Both the position numbers and the translations under genes were made by a program. This document shows positions 1 to 7,847 of a stretch of DNA of 31,119 bases, in pieces. The stretch's first letter is position 1, and every line of letters begins with the position of its first letter. The stretch spans positions 1-31,119 of the forward strand of contig CAKRWZ010000012.1 of assembly GCA_934418295.1 (NCBI GenBank), read 5' to 3'. Below the pieces are notes generated by a model. That model was not told the DNA's origin. It saw only the letters and a list, made by a program, of their open reading frames with translations, and made no database searches. Origin of the DNA: an uncultured Mediterraneibacter sp. (GTDB lineage: Bacteria; Bacillota; Clostridia; Lachnospirales; Lachnospiraceae).

Positions 1-292
1 AGGTAAGAAAGCTCATCGAAATCACGTCGTCGGATCCGACTCCCACAAAAACCTGATCCTTTCCGACCCCATAAGTCTTAGCCAACTCTGTGATCAACAG
101 ATCCGACGTAGGATCCGGATAAAGGCGGAAGCTGCCCGAATCGATCTCCTGAAGTGCCCGCTGCACACCCGGCGCAGGCGGATAAGGATTTTCGTTGGTA
201 TTCAGCTTGATCACTTTTTCCTTCGGCTGCTCGCCCGGAACATAGGGTTCCACCATGCGGATTTTTTCCAGTATCTGAGAATTTAAAGCCAT
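1..292 (-). CDS. hisC: Histidinol-phosphate aminotransferase, N-terminal part (truncated by window edge)
   Basis: The first 97 codons of a PLP-dependent class I/II aminotransferase are visible; the rest lies beyond base 1. The translation starts MALNSQILEKIRMVEPYVPG and contains LNTNENPYPP, the substrate-binding segment typical of HisC, followed by LYPDPTSDLLITELA and VGVGSDDVI, also HisC-like. Family knowledge: HisC transfers an amino group from glutamate to imidazole-acetol phosphate in histidine synthesis. The ATG at 292 lies 9 bases after the stop of the upstream aminotransferase, and the ribosome site AGGAG overlaps that stop, so the two are almost certainly cotranscribed. No other histidine gene is visible, so a broader aromatic or phosphonate aminotransferase of the same family cannot be excluded. 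The catalytic lysine is outside the window. Confidence 0.8.
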   Translation of the reverse strand, partial: MALNSQILEKIRMVEPYVPGEQPKEKVIKLNTNENPYPPAPGVQRALQEIDSGSFRLYPDPTSDLLITELAKTYGVGKDQVFVGVGSDDVISMSFLT

Positions 293-301
293 AATCTACT
301 C

Positions 302-1486
302 CTATCTGTATTCTTCTGCCAATTCTTTAAATTTCGGCAACGCATTTACAATCGTCTCATAAGCCACACAATATGCGATCCTTACATAACCCGGGCACCC
401 AAAAGAACTTCCCGGCACCAAAAGAAGGTGATATTTCTTTGCAGCCGCAACAAATTCGGCTTCCTCCGGAACCGGTGTCTTCATGAAAAGATAAAAAGCA
501 CCCTCCGGTTTGATACACTCAAAGCCCAATTCTTTTAAACCGTTGTAAAGAGTCTCACGGTTGCGGTCATAGTAGGAAAGATCCGTTTTTTCACGGATAC
601 ATTTTGCCACCACTTTCTGCTGCAGGGTCGGCGCATTTACAAACCCCAGGATACGGTTTGCCACATTGATCGCATTGATCAGGAGCTCACTGTCGGAGGC
701 TTCGTCCGGAACTACCAGATATCCGATCCGTTCTCCCGGAAGAGACAGGGATTTGCTGTAAGAATATCCCACGATCGTATTGCGATAATATTTGGTGAGA
801 TATGGTACCTCCACTCCGTCGTAAGCCAGCTCCCGATAAGGCTCATCGGAGATCAGATAGATATCCGTACCGAACTCCTTCTCCTTTTTCTCTAAAATAG
901 CCGCCATATTTTGAATGGTTTTCTCGGAATAAACGACACCCGTCGGATTATTTGGCGTGTTCACGATCACCGCTTTGGTCTTCACTGTGATCTTTTCCTC
1001 AAATTCGTCCAGTTTTGGCTGAAAATCCACCGTATTCGGAGAGATCTCCACCAAAACGCCGTCAAAATTGTTTACGTAACTTCTGTATTCCCCGAAATAA
1101 GGCGCAAAAACGATCACCTCATCTCCCGGATTCAAAAGCGCTTTTAAAGCAACGTTCAGTCCGCCTGCAGCGCCCACCGTCATCGTGATATTATGGGCCC
1201 CAAAGGACGTCTGAAATCTCTCATTCAAAGATTCTGCCACGGTCTGGCGCACATCCTCATAACCCGCATTGTTGGTATAGCCGTGCAGTACCACCGGGTC
1301 TTCTTCGTCTACCAGCTCTTTGATTGCTTCTTTGACCGCTGCCGGAGCCGCCACATTGGGATTTCCCAGGCTGAAATCAAATACATTGTCTGCCCCGAAT
1401 TCTTTGCGCATCCGATTGCCTTCCTCAAACATTGCCCGGATGGCGGAACTGTTGTTTACCATATTCTTCATTTTTTCTGAAATCAT
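302..1486 (-). CDS. Pyridoxal phosphate-dependent aminotransferase, class I (aspartate aminotransferase-like)
   Basis: A complete 394-residue fold-type I aminotransferase. Motifs seen: NTPNNPTGV (176-184), the pyridine-nitrogen aspartate in SDEPY (D214), and the Schiff-base lysine in YSYSKSLSLPGERIGY (K245). Length and motifs fit the AspC/AraT/PatA group, which moves amino groups between amino acids and 2-oxo acids in the cytoplasm; the exact substrate cannot be read from sequence. The start ATG overlaps the stop of the upstream DUF2156 gene (ATGA, 1483-1486), so translation is probably coupled. The hisC-like gene follows after 9 bases. Two aminotransferases side by side suggest an amino acid supply function, but this is inference. 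Confidence 0.9.
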   Translation of the reverse strand: MISEKMKNMVNNSSAIRAMFEEGNRMRKEFGADNVFDFSLGNPNVAAPAAVKEAIKELVDEEDPVVLHGYTNNAGYEDVRQTVAESLNERFQTSFGAHNITMTVGAAGGLNVALKALLNPGDEVIVFAPYFGEYRSYVNNFDGVLVEISPNTVDFQPKLDEFEEKITVKTKAVIVNTPNNPTGVVYSEKTIQNMAAILEKKEKEFGTDIYLISDEPYRELAYDGVEVPYLTKYYRNTIVGYSYSKSLSLPGERIGYLVVPDEASDSELLINAINVANRILGFVNAPTLQQKVVAKCIREKTDLSYYDRNRETLYNGLKELGFECIKPEGAFYLFMKTPVPEEAEFVAAAKKYHLLLVPGSSFGCPGYVRIAYCVAYETIVNALPKFKELAEEYR

Positions 1487-2406
1487 TTTTCTACCTCCTG
1501 AGAAACCGGATTGTGCGTTACAATCCCTTTATTTACCAAAAATGCCGGATAATAAGAACGCTTTGCTTTTCGCAATCCTTCCATTCCCGCATCATCTTCC
1601 CTGTTAATATATTTGAAATCCTGACATTCATGGTGGACGAACTGCTGATTGATCATCGTATACGCTCCATCCACATCTGCGTAAGCTTTTTCGATGTGTA
1701 CCACAAAAGTATCTTCACACAAGGCTTCTCCCAGGGTAAAAGCCACGATCTCTCCGTTTACCCGGAGCACACCGCCGGTCAATTCCAGCTCCCGGAACAG
1801 CCGGAGTGAATTAAATGTCACACACGCCTCCGCGTTCTTTTCCTCGTCTTCTTCACAGCCGTTTAAATTCCGCCATTTCAAGGCCATCTGAAAGCATTCT
1901 TCCACATTGTCCGAAGACAGCGGCTCATAGCTCCAATCTTCGTATGCTTTTTTAAATTTATTGATATGATTTCGTTTAGCATGCAGCTTTTTTCCTGCCA
2001 GAGTGTCCAGCTTTTCTCTTTCATATACATATTCCGCCGCATCCCGGTCGTACTCGATCTGGTATTTTCCCGGGAACCACTCCTCCAGCTGCGCAAACAT
2101 TTCCTCTGTCACATTGTGAAGACGGAAAGGGAACCCCCTCTCTTTACTGTGTTCTTCCAAAATCAAAAGTGCCTTTTTCACTTTCTCCGGCTCTCCCGCC
2201 GGATAGGAAAAGGCCAGGTAATCTTCTTCCTCTCCCTTAAATACCAAAGTATCCTCTATAATTGCCCATTCAGAAGGATAATGTCTGGACCAAAGATATA
2301 TATTTGCAAAACTGCGCTCACAGCTTCGGCTCGGCGCTTTTCTAAAATAAGAAGTGATGATATCTCTGTCCCTCTGCTCGATCTTTTTAAAGTCTATCTT
2401 CATCAT
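1483..2406 (-). CDS. DUF2156 domain-containing protein (GNAT-like, related to the lysyl-PG synthase C-terminal domain)
   Basis: Encodes about 307 residues matching my recollection of the DUF2156 family, soluble double-GNAT-fold proteins related to the aminoacyl-transfer domain of phosphatidylglycerol lysyltransferase. Supporting segments are an N-terminal ITSYFRKAPSRSCERSFAN, a central KKLHAKRNHINKFKK and a C-terminal YINREDDAGMEGLRKAKRSY. No membrane segment is present, unlike full MprF proteins. The start is placed at the ATG at 2406 (a second ATG follows directly), because AGGA lies about 10 bases upstream. The longer reading from 2478 would begin inside a -10 box. It is coupled to the downstream aminotransferase by an ATGA overlap. 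Its biochemical role is unknown; the coupling hints at amino acid or aminoacyl-tRNA use. Confidence 0.8.
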   Translation of the reverse strand: MMKIDFKKIEQRDRDIITSYFRKAPSRSCERSFANIYLWSRHYPSEWAIIEDTLVFKGEEEDYLAFSYPAGEPEKVKKALLILEEHSKERGFPFRLHNVTEEMFAQLEEWFPGKYQIEYDRDAAEYVYEREKLDTLAGKKLHAKRNHINKFKKAYEDWSYEPLSSDNVEECFQMALKWRNLNGCEEDEEKNAEACVTFNSLRLFRELELTGGVLRVNGEIVAFTLGEALCEDTFVVHIEKAYADVDGAYTMINQQFVHHECQDFKYINREDDAGMEGLRKAKRSYYPAFLVNKGIVTHNPVSQEVEK

Positions 2407-2476
2407 GTTCTTCTTTTCCTTATCTGTCTGATTTTCATTTCCGGTCCAAGCAAACATGCTTGTCCTTAACCTAAGC

Positions 2477-2485
2477 ATTATAGCA
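2477..2485 (-). promoter_or_regulatory. Extended -10 promoter for DUF2156 - aminotransferase - hisC
   Basis: The minus strand reads TGCTATAAT, a perfect -10 box with a TGn extension. No good -35 box lies 17 bases upstream. Transcription would start near 2470, giving a leader of about 64 bases. Its position also shows that the upstream in-frame ATG at 2478 cannot be the translation start from this promoter. Confidence 0.55.
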
Positions 2486-2524
2486 CAGGCTGCTCCTGAC
2501 TGCCACTAATCCGTCATAGATTTT

Positions 2525-2644
2525 TCATTTGGCGGTCGCACCAGATAATACACTTTGCAAGAAATTCTTCAGCACATAGGAAAGATATTCGCTCATCTTT
2601 TCCGGGCTATTTTTCAAATCTTTAATCGGAATTATTTGTGGCAT
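2525..2644 (-). CDS. Small 39-residue ORF, probable truncated Phd/YefM-type antitoxin
   Basis: The ATG at 2644 opens a 39-codon ORF with an excellent ribosome site (AGGAGG, about 8 bases upstream) and a strong promoter (next entry). The product begins MPQIIPIKDLKN, which resembles the N-terminal beta-strand and helix of Phd/YefM/RelB-type antitoxins. The remainder, ending FLQSVLSGATAK, does not resemble the rest of that family, which is usually 75-95 residues. No toxin-sized ORF lies next to it; the next gene is the DUF2156 protein. Best reading: a decayed antitoxin whose 5' end and expression signals survive, or a short peptide with a borrowed N-terminus. The antitoxin match is from memory of the family. 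Confidence 0.5.
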   Translation of the reverse strand: MPQIIPIKDLKNSPEKMSEYLSYVLKNFLQSVLSGATAK

Positions 2645-2671
2645 AGTGTATACCTCCTTAATTGCGGTCTA

Positions 2672-2699
2672 ATTATACCATACTTATATTCTTTTTCAA
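2672..2699 (-). promoter_or_regulatory. Promoter for the small antitoxin-like ORF
   Basis: Minus strand: -35 TTGAAA (2694-2699), 16-base spacer, -10 TATAAT (2672-2677) preceded by TGG, an extended -10. Transcription would start near 2665, about 20 bases before the ATG at 2644. Readthrough into the DUF2156 operon is possible because no terminator is seen in between. Confidence 0.7.
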
Positions 2700-2711
2700 C
2701 TTCTTAACAAC

Positions 2712-2742
2712 TAAAAATCAGAGCCATCCGAAGATGACTCTG
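2712..2742 (-). terminator. Rho-independent terminator after prfA
   Basis: On the minus strand CAGAGTCATC and GATGGCTCTG pair around a TTCG tetraloop, with one G-T pair, followed by ATTTTTAG. It lies 28 bases after the prfA stop and probably ends the rho-to-prfA transcription block. Confidence 0.85.
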
Positions 2743-2769
2743 TCCTTTTATTTTTACTGTAATATTCTT

Positions 2770-3843
2770 TTATTCTTCATTCATTTTTGCCAATTTTGCA
2801 GCCTGGTCGGCTGCAATCAGGCTGTCTATGATCTCATCCAGGTCTCCGCCCAGGATGGAATCCAGCTTGTGCAGTGTCAGCTTGATCCGGTGATCTGTAA
2901 CCCGGCCCTGCGGGAAGTTGTAGGTACGGATCTTCTCCGAGCGGTCTCCGGTACCTACCTGACTCTTTCTTGCCTCTGCTTCTGCATCGTGCTGTTTTTC
3001 TCTTTCCAATTCATACAGTCTGGCTCTGAGGACTTTCAACGCCTTATCTTTGTTTTTCAGCTGTGATTTTTCGTCCTGACAGGAAATAACGATTCCGGTA
3101 GGAATATGCGTCAGACGCACGGCGGAGTCTGTCGTGTTGACACACTGTCCTCCATTACCCGATGCACGGAACACATCGAATTTACAGTCGTTCATATCCA
3201 GCTCTACGTCCACTTCCTCAGCTTCCGGCATGATCGCCACCGTAATCGTCGAAGTGTGGATACGTCCGCCGCTTTCTGTCTCCGGCACACGCTGTACACG
3301 GTGCACGCCGCTTTCATATTTCAGACGGGAGTAAGCTCCCTGTCCGTTGATCATAAATACGCATTCTTTGAAACCGCCGATCCCGTTTTCGTTTACGGAA
3401 ATCAGTTCTGCTTTCCAATGCTTGCTTTCTGCATAATGCACCAGCATTCTGTAAATCTCTGCCGCAAACAGGGCCGCCTCATCTCCGCCGGCTCCGGCAC
3501 GAATTTCTACGATAACGTTTTTGTCATCGTTCGGGTCTTTTGGCAGAAGAAGGATTTTCAATTCGCGCTCCAGCTCTGTGATACGCTCTTTCGATTCATT
3601 CAGCTCTTCCTTTGCCAGTTCCCGCATCTCTTCATCGGATTCTTCCTCCAGCATCGCCAAAGAATCCTCTGCGTTCTGTTTACATTGTTTATACTCTTTA
3701 TACGCTTCCACGATCGGTGCAAGATCGCTTTGCTCTTTCATCAATTTGCGAAACCGGTCCGGATTATCCGCCACTCCCGGCTCCTGCAACTCTCCCATCA
3801 CTTCTTCATAACGAATCAGCAAATCTTCTAATTTATCAAACAT
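2770..3843 (-). CDS. prfA: Peptide chain release factor 1
   Basis: A 357-residue class I release factor reading UAA and UAG. The GGQ tripeptide that triggers peptidyl-tRNA hydrolysis is at 231-233 (ASGNGGQCVNTTDSAVR). The stop-codon-recognition PxT tripeptide is PET at 187-189 (RVPETESGGRIHTS), which marks RF1 rather than RF2 (SPF). An N-terminal coiled region (about 1-100) and RAGAGGDEA (115-123) are as expected. The start is placed at MFDKLEDLL (3843), where a GGGAGAGAAAAGGT ribosome-site region precedes the ATG; the longer reading from 3888 adds residues unlike the family. It overlaps the end of prmC by 8 bases. PrmC methylates the GGQ glutamine, so the pairing is functional. Confidence 0.97.
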   Translation of the reverse strand: MFDKLEDLLIRYEEVMGELQEPGVADNPDRFRKLMKEQSDLAPIVEAYKEYKQCKQNAEDSLAMLEEESDEEMRELAKEELNESKERITELERELKILLLPKDPNDDKNVIVEIRAGAGGDEAALFAAEIYRMLVHYAESKHWKAELISVNENGIGGFKECVFMINGQGAYSRLKYESGVHRVQRVPETESGGRIHTSTITVAIMPEAEEVDVELDMNDCKFDVFRASGNGGQCVNTTDSAVRLTHIPTGIVISCQDEKSQLKNKDKALKVLRARLYELEREKQHDAEAEARKSQVGTGDRSEKIRTYNFPQGRVTDHRIKLTLHKLDSILGGDLDEIIDSLIAADQAAKLAKMNEE

Positions 3844-4762
3844 ACCTTTTCTCTCCCTGTTGTACGGTTCTTTCTTTATCATACACACCGGTCACGACTC
3901 GGTCAAGTCCGGCCAGATCCTTTTTGATTCCTTCTACTTTCAGACCTGCCCGCTCCATCAGGCTGCTGACTGCCTCCCCCTGATCAGCACCGATCTCAAA
4001 TATCAAATGCCCGCCTTTTTTCAGATGAATTCCGGCGCCTTCGCAGATCCGCCGATAAAAGATCAGGCCGTCTTCTCCGCCATCCAAAGCCAGCATCGGA
4101 TCATGTAATTTTACTTCTTCTTCTAACCCTCGGATCGTTTCTGTCGGTATATAAGGCGGATTGGATACGATCAGATCAAACTTTTCCTGCGCTCCCACCG
4201 CATCCCAGAGGTCCCCCCGGGAAAACACAGCTTCCACCGCTTTCTCTTTTCCGACTCCGCATTTCTCTGGCATTAGAAGCCTTTTTGCATTTTCTTCCGC
4301 GATCTGTAAAGCTTCGGCTGAAACATCTGTTCCGATTCCCCGGATATGCTGAAGTTTTTTCTCTTCTGCAAGTTTTAAAAGACTGATGAGAATACAGCCG
4401 GACCCTGTACAAAGATCCAGGATCTGCAGATTATCCCGCAGCCGATCTGCCGCCGTCTCCACCAAAATTTCCGTATCCTGCCGCGGGATCAGTACATCCG
4501 GGCCCACCCGGAATTCATATCCCATAAACTCCTGCACACCGGTCAAATGCTGCAGCGGGATCCTCTGCTTTCTTTTTTCTGTCAGCTCCAGAAACTGCTT
4601 TTCCTGCGTTTCCGTCAGAGCTTTCCCCGGATCCGTCAGATACCCGGCTTTTGAAACACCCGTCACATATTCCAGCAGATACCAGGCATCCAACTTCGGT
4701 TCCGGCACACCTGCCAGACGGAGCTCTTCACTTTTTTCTTTCCATGCAGTCTGTAAATCCAT
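3836..4762 (-). CDS. prmC: Release factor glutamine N5-methyltransferase
   Basis: A 308-residue SAM-dependent methyltransferase that methylates the GGQ glutamine of release factors. The N-terminal helical RF-binding domain (about 1-85) is followed by IPRQDTE (92-98), SAM motif I LDLCTGSGC (115-123) and the catalytic NPPY (201-204, IVSNPPYIP). Length is slightly above the usual 280-290 residues, through a longer stretch around 163-180. It precedes prfA with an 8-base overlap and follows the DUF1385 gene by 53 bases; this order is common in Firmicutes. The ATG at 4762 is preceded by GGAG. Confidence 0.95.
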   Translation of the reverse strand: MDLQTAWKEKSEELRLAGVPEPKLDAWYLLEYVTGVSKAGYLTDPGKALTETQEKQFLELTEKRKQRIPLQHLTGVQEFMGYEFRVGPDVLIPRQDTEILVETAADRLRDNLQILDLCTGSGCILISLLKLAEEKKLQHIRGIGTDVSAEALQIAEENAKRLLMPEKCGVGKEKAVEAVFSRGDLWDAVGAQEKFDLIVSNPPYIPTETIRGLEEEVKLHDPMLALDGGEDGLIFYRRICEGAGIHLKKGGHLIFEIGADQGEAVSSLMERAGLKVEGIKKDLAGLDRVVTGVYDKERTVQQGEKRYV

Positions 4763-4815
4763 CTTCGAAACTCCTGTTATCTGCTTTTTTAATCCAACTT
4801 CTTTTACCGCCTGTC

Positions 4816-5736
4816 TCAGCCGAAATTTTCTTTCTGATATGTTCTCCAGTCAAACACGGCTTCCACAGCTTTTATCGCAACTTCTATCATACTGTCGTCC
4901 GGTTCTTTGGTCGTAAGATTTTGTACCCACAGACCCGGTTTGCTCAAAAGGTTGACCAGTACATTGTCGCTGCTGCCTGCAAGTTTAATGATCTCATAAG
5001 AAATACCGGCGATCACCGGGATCAAAAGCAGCCGGATCACCACACGCAGCACCGGCGACCTTGTCGTGATAAAGAAGCACAGGATAATGCCGACGACCAT
5101 CACAAAAAACAGAAAGCTGGTACCGCATCTTTTATGCTGCTTGGAACTTTTCCGCACATTTTCCACCGTCAGATCCAGGCCATGTTCGATACAGTTGATG
5201 CACTTGTGCTCCGCGCCATGATACATAAACGTCCGCTGGATATCCTTCATTCTGGAGATCAAAATAATATATCCCAGGAAAATCGCCATGCGGATCACAC
5301 CCTCAATCAGGGTCAATACGTATCTGGATTTTATGTTTTTTCCGATGAGGGAGCTGAGCCAGTAAGGCAGAACCATAAACAGTGCCAACGCGATCACCAG
5401 AGAAAAGATCATCGTAACCGTCATGATACGCTGTTCTTTTTTCTCTTTCGCAGCCGCTTCCTCTTCGGTCAATAATTCCGCATCTTCCTCTTCCTCAAAA
5501 AAACTGGCAGAAAACATCAATGTTTTCACGCCCAGCACCAGGGAATCTACAAAATTAAAAATTCCCCGGATAAAAGGAATTTTCTTACAGGTCTCCCAGG
5601 GGATAATGCTCTTGTACTGCTGAACATCCACGGCGATCTCCTGATCCGGTCTGCGTACTGCCACCGCATAGGTATCTTTATTTTTCATCATGATCCCCTC
5701 GAGGACCGCCTGGCCGCCTATATTTGATGATTTCAT
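4816..5736 (-). CDS. DUF1385 family membrane protein (YqhQ-like)
   Basis: Encodes 306 residues of the DUF1385 family, known as YqhQ in Bacillus. The start is placed at MKSSNIGGQAVLEGIMM (5736) because GGAGAGGTGT lies directly upstream and because this N-terminus is the family's conserved opening. A charged segment (EEEEDAELLTEEEAAAKEKKE) leads into several hydrophobic helices. The family signature FMYHGAEHKCINCIEHG and HKRCGTSFLFFV, rich in His and Cys, is present and could bind metal, but the function is unknown. The location between rpmE and prmC is conserved in clostridia. No separate promoter was found in the 90 bases upstream, so it probably depends on readthrough of the hairpins after rpmE. 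Confidence 0.9.
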   Translation of the reverse strand: MKSSNIGGQAVLEGIMMKNKDTYAVAVRRPDQEIAVDVQQYKSIIPWETCKKIPFIRGIFNFVDSLVLGVKTLMFSASFFEEEEDAELLTEEEAAAKEKKEQRIMTVTMIFSLVIALALFMVLPYWLSSLIGKNIKSRYVLTLIEGVIRMAIFLGYIILISRMKDIQRTFMYHGAEHKCINCIEHGLDLTVENVRKSSKQHKRCGTSFLFFVMVVGIILCFFITTRSPVLRVVIRLLLIPVIAGISYEIIKLAGSSDNVLVNLLSKPGLWVQNLTTKEPDDSMIEVAIKAVEAVFDWRTYQKENFG

Positions 5737-5825
5737 ACACCTCTCCTTTTCCGGACATTTCTCACCCCATTCCTTTCTTGATCTGCAAAAAGATCCCAAA
5801 AAGGCTTTGAGGATCCGTCCGGTAA

Positions 5826-5851
5826 TGAAAAAAGGTCCACTGGACCTTTTT
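5826..5851 (-). terminator. Terminator after rpmE
   Basis: On the minus strand AAAAAGGTCC and GGACCTTTTTT pair around a 3-base loop, giving a short symmetric hairpin with a T-run. It would stop part of the rpmE transcript before the DUF1385 gene. Because it is almost symmetric it could also work on the plus strand. Confidence 0.7.
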
Positions 5852-5873
5852 ATCGCATGCTTTGCAACGGAAA

Positions 5874-5899
5874 CAGGCTGAGATCTTCACCTCAGCCTG
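5874..5899 (-). other. Second hairpin in the rpmE 3' region
   Basis: CAGGCTGAG and CTCAGCCTG form a perfect 9-bp stem with an 8-base loop, 14 bases after the rpmE stop. It has no T-run, so it is not a terminator. It may protect the rpmE mRNA end or slow the polymerase before the terminator that follows; this role is inferred. Confidence 0.6.
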
Positions 5900-5912
5900 C
5901 AACATTTCCTTC

Positions 5913-6113
5913 CTATTTGATACCGTATTTTTTGTTGAATTTATCAACACGGCCACGAGCCTGAGTTGCTTTCTGCTGTCCTGTATAGAACGGATGGCAT
6001 TTGGAACAGATTTCCACGTGGATACTTTCGTTTGTAGAACCTGTTACAAATGTGTTACCGCAGTTGCAGGTTACAGTTGCCTGGTGGTATGCTGGATGGA
6101 TACCTTCTTTCAT
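5913..6113 (-). CDS. rpmE: 50S ribosomal protein L31 (zinc-binding form)
   Basis: A 66-residue protein starting MKEGIHPAYHQATVTC. It carries the four zinc ligands of the C+ form of L31: C16 and C18 (TCNCGN), C36 and C39 (CSKCHPFYTG). The zinc-free paralogue would lack these. The start is the ATG at 6113, with AGAGGTG 6 bases upstream; a GTG three codons earlier (6122) is part of that ribosome site and is less likely. It has its own near-consensus promoter in the gap after rho. L31 binds the large subunit near the bridge to the 30S subunit. The rho-rpmE order is widely conserved. Confidence 0.97.
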   Translation of the reverse strand: MKEGIHPAYHQATVTCNCGNTFVTGSTNESIHVEICSKCHPFYTGQQKATQARGRVDKFNKKYGIK

Positions 6114-6170
6114 GATTTTCACCTCTCTATTTGAATCTTTCTTTAAATTTCGTTTTTACACAGCTTTTGT

Positions 6171-6199
6171 ATTATATCATAAGATAATTTTATTGGCAA
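6171..6199 (-). promoter_or_regulatory. Promoter for rpmE
   Basis: Minus strand: -35 TTGCCA (6194-6199), 17-base spacer, -10 TATAAT (6171-6176). Start near 6164, leader about 50 bases. It lets L31 be made independently of rho. Confidence 0.8.
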
Positions 6200-6245
6200 G
6201 CTGTTTTCATCAGTTTTCCGGTTTCCAAATGAATTTTCGGCATAT

Positions 6246-7586
6246 TTAGATAAATTTTTGATGTCGGATCTGCTGTACCAGCTCTTTATTCGTCTTTGTA
6301 CGGGCAAACATGTTCAAAAGATTGTCCACTGCTTCTTCCGCTTTCATGCCGTTCATCGCTTTTCGGATGATGTATGCCGCTTCCTGCTCTTCTTTTGTCA
6401 GGAGCAGATCCTCTCTTCTGGTTCCGGATTTCGGGATGTCGATGGCCGGGAAAACTCTCTTTTCCTGAAGCTTTCGATCCAGTACCAGCTCCATGTTTCC
6501 TGTACCCTTAAATTCCTCGTACACCACGTCATCCATTTTACTGCCCGTATCTACCAGTGCCGTCGCAAGGATCGTCAAACTGCCGCCCTCCCGCATATTT
6601 CTGGCCGCACCGAAAAAACGTTTCGGCATGTGGAGAGCTGCCGGGTCCAAACCTCCGGAAAGGGTACGTCCTGAAGGCGGGACCGTCAGATTGTATGCCC
6701 TCGCCAGTCTGGTGATGCTGTCCAAAAGGATCATCACGTCTTTTCCGTGCTCAACCAGTCTTTTCGCACGCTCGATCACCATCTCAGAAACTTTTTTGTG
6801 ATGCTCCGGAAGCTCATCAAAGGTCGAATAGATCACTTCCACATTCGGTCCCTCTATGGCCTCTTTGATGTCGGTCACTTCCTCCGGACGTTCATCAATC
6901 AAAAGGATCAGCAAATGCATGTTTGGCTCCGTCCGTTTGACAGAAAGTGCCACCTCTTTTAATAAAGTAGTTTTTCCGGCTTTCGGAGGAGAAACGATCA
7001 TTCCTCTCTGCCCTTTTCCGATGGGCGAGATCAGATCCACTACCCGCATGGCCACCGAACTTCCCGGCTGCTCCAGACAGATCCTTTTCTCCGGAAAAAT
7101 CGGCGTCAGATCTTCAAAATTCGGTCGGCGTGCTGCCTCCGCCGGACGCATTCCGTTGATCGTCGAGACATATAACAAGGCACTGAATTTTTCCTGCTGT
7201 GTTTTGACTCGGGTATTTCCTCTCAGGATATCTCCTGTCTTCAGATTGAATCTCCGGATCTGTGAAGGAGACACATATACATCTTTGTCCCCCGGCATAT
7301 AATTTTCACAACGGATAAATCCATATCCGTCCTGCAAGACTTCCAGGATCCCGTCTGCCGCATTGCCGCTGTCCAGCTGCTCGATATCCGTGGTCTCTTT
7401 TTTCTCCTGCTTCACTTCTTCTTTTGCCTCTTCCCTGGCTTCTTCTGCAGTTTCCTCTGCATCCCGCTGCAACATAGCGTCTATCAGCTCCTGCTTCTTC
7501 ATGGCAGAGACCCCTTTCATCTTTCTCGCTTTTGCAAGATCTTTCAGTGTCGAAAGGGATAGTGATTCATACTTTTCTCTCGTCAT
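6246..7586 (-). CDS. rho: Transcription termination factor Rho
   Basis: A 446-residue RecA-fold hexameric RNA helicase that ends untranslated transcripts. The N-terminal helical domain (1-40) is followed by an acidic/lysine-rich linker (about 42-68), the cold-shock RNA-binding domain (about 75-140, GYGFIRCENYMPGDKDVYV), Walker A SPPKAGKTT (K205) and Walker B VMILLDSITR (D289). The Q-loop and R-loop region VDTGSKMDDVVYEEFKGTGN is intact. The start is placed at MTREKYESLSLS (7586), with AAGGAG 7 bases upstream; the longer reading from 7607 is not supported. Compared with E. coli Rho (419 residues), the extra length is mainly the charged linker. rpmE follows from its own promoter. Confidence 0.97.
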   Translation of the reverse strand: MTREKYESLSLSTLKDLAKARKMKGVSAMKKQELIDAMLQRDAEETAEEAREEAKEEVKQEKKETTDIEQLDSGNAADGILEVLQDGYGFIRCENYMPGDKDVYVSPSQIRRFNLKTGDILRGNTRVKTQQEKFSALLYVSTINGMRPAEAARRPNFEDLTPIFPEKRICLEQPGSSVAMRVVDLISPIGKGQRGMIVSPPKAGKTTLLKEVALSVKRTEPNMHLLILLIDERPEEVTDIKEAIEGPNVEVIYSTFDELPEHHKKVSEMVIERAKRLVEHGKDVMILLDSITRLARAYNLTVPPSGRTLSGGLDPAALHMPKRFFGAARNMREGGSLTILATALVDTGSKMDDVVYEEFKGTGNMELVLDRKLQEKRVFPAIDIPKSGTRREDLLLTKEEQEAAYIIRKAMNGMKAEEAVDNLLNMFARTKTNKELVQQIRHQKFI

Positions 7587-7630
7587 CTGCTTCTCCTTCC
7601 GTCTCAATCAAACTCTGTGTTTGCTGCTTC

Positions 7631-7658
7631 TATAAATATTTTTGGTGGATTCATTCAA
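7631..7658 (-). promoter_or_regulatory. Possible promoter for rho
   Basis: Minus strand: -35 TTGAAT (7653-7658), 16-base spacer, -10 TTTATA (7631-7636); start near 7624, leader about 38 bases. The boxes are acceptable rather than strong. The remainder of the 7587-7847 gap is AT-rich and shows no ORF. Confidence 0.45.
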
Positions 7659-7748
7659 TTTACATACAATTTCGGGGATTCTAAATCAGAAATGGGCAAT
7701 TAGAATGTTTTTCCTATTATAAACTACTTTTGAAAAAAAGAAAAGTTC

Positions 7749-7777
7749 TTTCTTTTCTTTTTCGCCGGTGCTATGAT
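7749..7777 (+). promoter_or_regulatory. Weak candidate promoter for the malic enzyme operon
   Basis: A good -10 box TATGAT (7772-7777) is present, but the hexamer 17 bases upstream (TTTCTT) is a poor -35 box. An AT-only imperfect inverted repeat (about 7735-7762) overlaps the -35 region. If real, transcription starts near 7784 and an activator may be needed. Confidence 0.35.
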
Positions 7778-7847
7778 AAACGAAACATACATAATATGGC
7801 TTTCTGCGGCTTAACAGCAGATAATATACAGAAATGAGGAGAAATAT

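Noticed and set aside
3106..3831. Long reading frame of 241 codons on the plus strand inside prfA
   Set aside because: It is antisense to the well-conserved prfA gene, has no ribosome site and resembles no family. It is a shadow of the codon pattern of the real gene.
5762..5956. Minus-strand 64-codon frame with a CxxC motif after rpmE
   Set aside because: It overlaps the end of rpmE and both hairpins and its ribosome site is too close to the ATG. The CxxC is likely chance.
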